Shown here: positions 62,064-64,000 of the stretch, piece by piece | How positions within the stretch are numbered: the stretch's first letter is position 1 | Layout of the letters: each line of letters begins with the position of its first letter | Assembly (NCBI GenBank): GCA_040365065.1 | Contig: BAABNI010000007.1 | Span: 62,001 to 126,000, forward strand | Reading direction: 5' to 3' | Length of the DNA: 64,000 bases | Source: Pelagadaptatus aseana | GTDB taxonomy: Bacteria > Pseudomonadota > Gammaproteobacteria > Pseudomonadales > Cellvibrionaceae | Program-made: the position numbers and the translations under genes | Notes under the pieces: model-generated | What the model saw: only the letters and a program-made list of their open reading frames with translations | Told to the model about the DNA's origin: nothing | The model's database searches: none

Positions 62064-63296
62064 TCAAGCCTTCCACAAAGAGCGCGCAAATAAATACCGC
62101 ACAAACACCAACAGGGTAAAACAGCCGCCCACCCAGAACAGCTGTAAAGGCCCGGTAAACTGCATGGTATAACCACACACCAGTGCCCCCAATGGCGCCG
62201 CGCCAAATAACGCCAGCAAATACACCGACAACGCCCTGCCCCGGTACTCTTCCTCCACCTGCTCATGCAACAAGGCTTTACCCAGACTGGCAGAAATACC
62301 GGCCACCACACCCCAGCAGAAAATCAAAAAGAACAGACCCCGCTCATTGGGACCGGCGGACAAGGCAATCATAATCAGTCCCGTATACAGCAGACAAAAA
62401 AGGATCGACTGCCCCGGTTTATGGGTATCGCCTTTTTTCAACAGCCCCAGTGTCGCCACCACATTGCCAACCACAAACGCCAACTGCAAACCGGCAAAAA
62501 AAGCGCCGGATTCACCATAGGCATCGCGTACCAGCAATGGCATGGCCACCACATAAACACCAATATGGGTAAAGCCATTAAAGCCCACCAGCACAATCAA
62601 TTGCCTGAGCACCTTGTGGCCGAAAACAAAACGCAATCCCTCACGAACGGAGGAATCCTCAGCGGTACTGTCCGTAATAACCGGGCCTGTATCAGTTCCT
62701 TGTTTGCCCAGATTGAGGGAATACATCAAGGCGGCCACCAGCATTACGGCAACAATCTGGATCGTCAAAATCCACTGAATTCCCAGATGCTCTCTCTGAC
62801 CTGCCAGAGCCACACCCAGTGCCTGAGCAACGTAAATGGCCAGACTCATCTGAATCACACTGATCTGCAGCGAGGTTTGCCCGCTGCGGTCCTGAACCTC
62901 TGGCAATACTCTGTCGCGAAGCGGTTGAATCAGAGTGGAAACCGATCCCGCCAACATCGCATAGACAAACAGCAAGGGCACAATTAATGCCTGCTGATTT
63001 ATCAGCCAGAGCAATCCCAAGTGCAACACGGCCAGCGTCAGATACAGGTAAGGCAACAGTGGAGCACTGCCCTGGCGGTCAGCAAAAGCACCGCCGGACA
63101 ACATCAGAATAACAACCGGAAACAGACTGAAAAATTGCAGCCACCCCATCTGCAAAGAGGACAATTGCAAATCACCCACCGCGATCCAAGGCACCACCAC
63201 GGTCTGAACGCCCATGGCAAGCGCAGCCAAAGCGGCAGCAAGGTGATAGCGCATTAAAGGATTGGAAAGTAGCGAGTTCGGGGAGGAATTGTTCAT
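62064..63296 (-). CDS. MFS transporter
   Basis: A polytopic transporter with about 12 membrane spans over roughly 410 residues. Family marks: the loop-2-like GGAFADRQGSAPLLPYLYL, a long central loop (about 200-225, acidic and Thr-rich) and STLIQPLRDRVLPEVQDRSG near span 5. Resembles the enterobactin-exporter EntS/DHA3-type MFS group, but substrate is unknown. The start is uncertain: Met 63296 (MNNSSPNS) is used here; Met 63305 or 63359 would add 3 or 21 residues. It converges with the SpoU gene, 4 bases apart. Confidence 0.87.
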   Translation of the reverse strand: MNNSSPNSLLSNPLMRYHLAAALAALAMGVQTVVVPWIAVGDLQLSSLQMGWLQFFSLFPVVILMLSGGAFADRQGSAPLLPYLYLTLAVLHLGLLWLINQQALIVPLLFVYAMLAGSVSTLIQPLRDRVLPEVQDRSGQTSLQISVIQMSLAIYVAQALGVALAGQREHLGIQWILTIQIVAVMLVAALMYSLNLGKQGTDTGPVITDSTAEDSSVREGLRFVFGHKVLRQLIVLVGFNGFTHIGVYVVAMPLLVRDAYGESGAFFAGLQLAFVVGNVVATLGLLKKGDTHKPGQSILFCLLYTGLIMIALSAGPNERGLFFLIFCWGVVAGISASLGKALLHEQVEEEYRGRALSVYLLALFGAAPLGALVCGYTMQFTGPLQLFWVGGCFTLLVFVRYLFARSLWKA

Positions 63297-63433
63297 GGCA
63301 GGCATTCTACCATCAGAATAACGCAACAAACATCGCCGCTCCTGCGCATCGACCACCATGGATGGTGGAAATGCAGCTTATGCAGGAGCAATCAGCTGCC
63401 ATGCGCCCGCGGCATACCGTACATCCTGTACAT

Positions 63434-63466
63434 AAAAAAACCGGCATACCCCAAAGGCTATGCCGG
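63434..63466 (-). terminator. Terminator of the ammonium transporter gene
   Basis: On the minus strand, stem ccggcata/tatgccgg (63459-63466 with 63441-63448), loop of 10 bases, followed by T7. Confidence 0.9.
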
Positions 63467-63491
63467 CTTTTCAAGACGATAACAAATTGAA

Positions 63492-64000
63492 TCAGAACTT
63501 GTAACCAGACTCTTCGTGCAGAACCAGATCCAGACCTTCGGTCTCCTGCTCTTCGCTGACGCGAATACCGGAAGTCATAATGCCAGTAACCTTCAGCAGG
63601 ATATAAGTCGCCACAGCGGTATAAACAAAAGTAGCCACCACGCCGATCACCTGCACCTTGAACTGCTCGGCGATGCTGTTGATGCCATCGGCAAAACCGA
63701 AGCCGCTGAAAATACCCAGATCCGGAGAGGCAAAAACACCCGCCAGCAGAGTACCCAGAATACCGCCCACGCCGTGCACCGGGAATACATCCAGAGAATC
63801 ATCAATCTGCCATTTACGCTTAATGGCCTGAGTCATGTAGAAACAGATCACACCAGCACTCAGACCGATAACCAACGCCCCCGCAGGACCCACAAAGCCG
63901 GAGGCCGGAGTAATGGTACCCAGACCAGCAACCATACCGGTTACGATACCCAGTACGCTTGGCTTACCAAATTTAACCCACTCCATGGTCATCCACGCCA
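63492..64000 (-). CDS. amt: Ammonium transporter (Amt/AmtB family), 5' partial
   Basis: The C-terminal 170 or so residues of an Amt-family ammonium channel; the frame stays open past the right edge of the window (A-W-M-T-M-E-W-V...), so the N-terminal two thirds is missing. Family marks: GKPSVLGIVTGMVAGLGTITPASGFVGP, the second-His segment DDSLDVFPVHGVGGILGTLLAGVFA, and a long last transmembrane helix with a basic-acidic cytoplasmic tail (ISEEQETEGLDLVLHEESG-like), the site of PII/GlnK contact. Usually glnK-amtB regulated by nitrogen; that partner would lie outside the window. Confidence 0.93.
   Translation of the reverse strand, partial: AWMTMEWVKFGKPSVLGIVTGMVAGLGTITPASGFVGPAGALVIGLSAGVICFYMTQAIKRKWQIDDSLDVFPVHGVGGILGTLLAGVFASPDLGIFSGFGFADGINSIAEQFKVQVIGVVATFVYTAVATYILLKVTGIMTSGIRVSEEQETEGLDLVLHEESGYKF

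Noticed and set aside
63353..63368. Palindrome ccaccatggatggtgg upstream of the MFS gene
   Set aside because: Short, and partly made of a start-codon-like ATG on both strands; no second copy or known motif.

Overview
The window looks like a chromosomal segment of a free-living, probably marine gammaproteobacterium, of the Alcanivorax/Ketobacter/Marinobacter/Pseudomonas kind. The signs are a cmoA-cmoB pair, a YaiL-type DUF2058 protein, ArfB, TapT, a TIGR04211 SH3 protein, a heme/ferroxidase bacterioferritin pair and the rnm-yciO-scpA-scpB-rluB block. Base composition by eye is close to half GC and even throughout. I see no tRNA, rRNA, insertion sequence, prophage or CRISPR array. The genus is an inference; nothing in the window fixes it.

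Layout. 1-6.2 kb: end of a 7TM diguanylate cyclase, yaiL-like gene, a nuclease-like protein with duplicated N-terminal modules, a composite inverted repeat (2612-2709), uvrB with a DUF599 membrane gene, and tapT. 6.3-15.7 kb: M16C peptidase, arfB, a MazG-fold protein that has lost metal ligands, an XRE protein, a histidine kinase/TPR response regulator pair, cmoA-cmoB and flavodoxin. 15.9-27.3 kb is a signalling stretch: CpxRA-like pair, CbiM-like membrane protein, GAF-like/GGDEF cyclase, two complementary bacterioferritins behind a near-consensus promoter, then a 1,600-residue CHASE-PAS-HK-REC-REC-Hpt kinase overlapping a REC/HD-GYP phosphodiesterase gene.

27.4-37.1 kb is a fatty-acid/branched-acyl-CoA catabolic island on the minus strand (thiolase, two-domain hydratase/dehydrogenase, acyl-CoA ligase, acyl-CoA dehydrogenase, alpha-methylacyl-CoA racemase) bracketed by two AraC regulators. 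37.1-40.8 kb is a five-gene minus-strand run (MdaB quinone reductase, AhpD-fold protein, cupin, LtrA, GFA-type protein) divergent from an HxlR regulator across an inverted repeat. 40.9-50.5 kb is mixed: rRNA-type methyltransferase, periplasmic binding protein, enoyl-CoA hydratase, GlxA-type regulator, Baeyer-Villiger-type monooxygenase, TMEM143/DUF3754 protein, duplicated CBM-like exported protein and a SPOR coiled-coil membrane protein.

50.8-64 kb is housekeeping: rluB, scpB, scpA, yciO and RNase AM on the minus strand; on the plus strand a VC0807-family membrane protein, yciI, SH3 protein, peptidyl-prolyl isomerase, an unusual Bacteroidetes-type PdxJ, a CBS protein, a DUF2520 protein, an FAD oxidoreductase and a SpoU methyltransferase; then an MFS transporter and the C-terminal part of an ammonium transporter on the minus strand. 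The points most worth a second look are the division of labour in the bacterioferritin pair, the degenerate MazG protein, the non-phosphorylatable receiver domains in the kinase/HD-GYP pair, the PdxJ type, the HxlR operator with its stress operon, and the composite repeat after uvrB.
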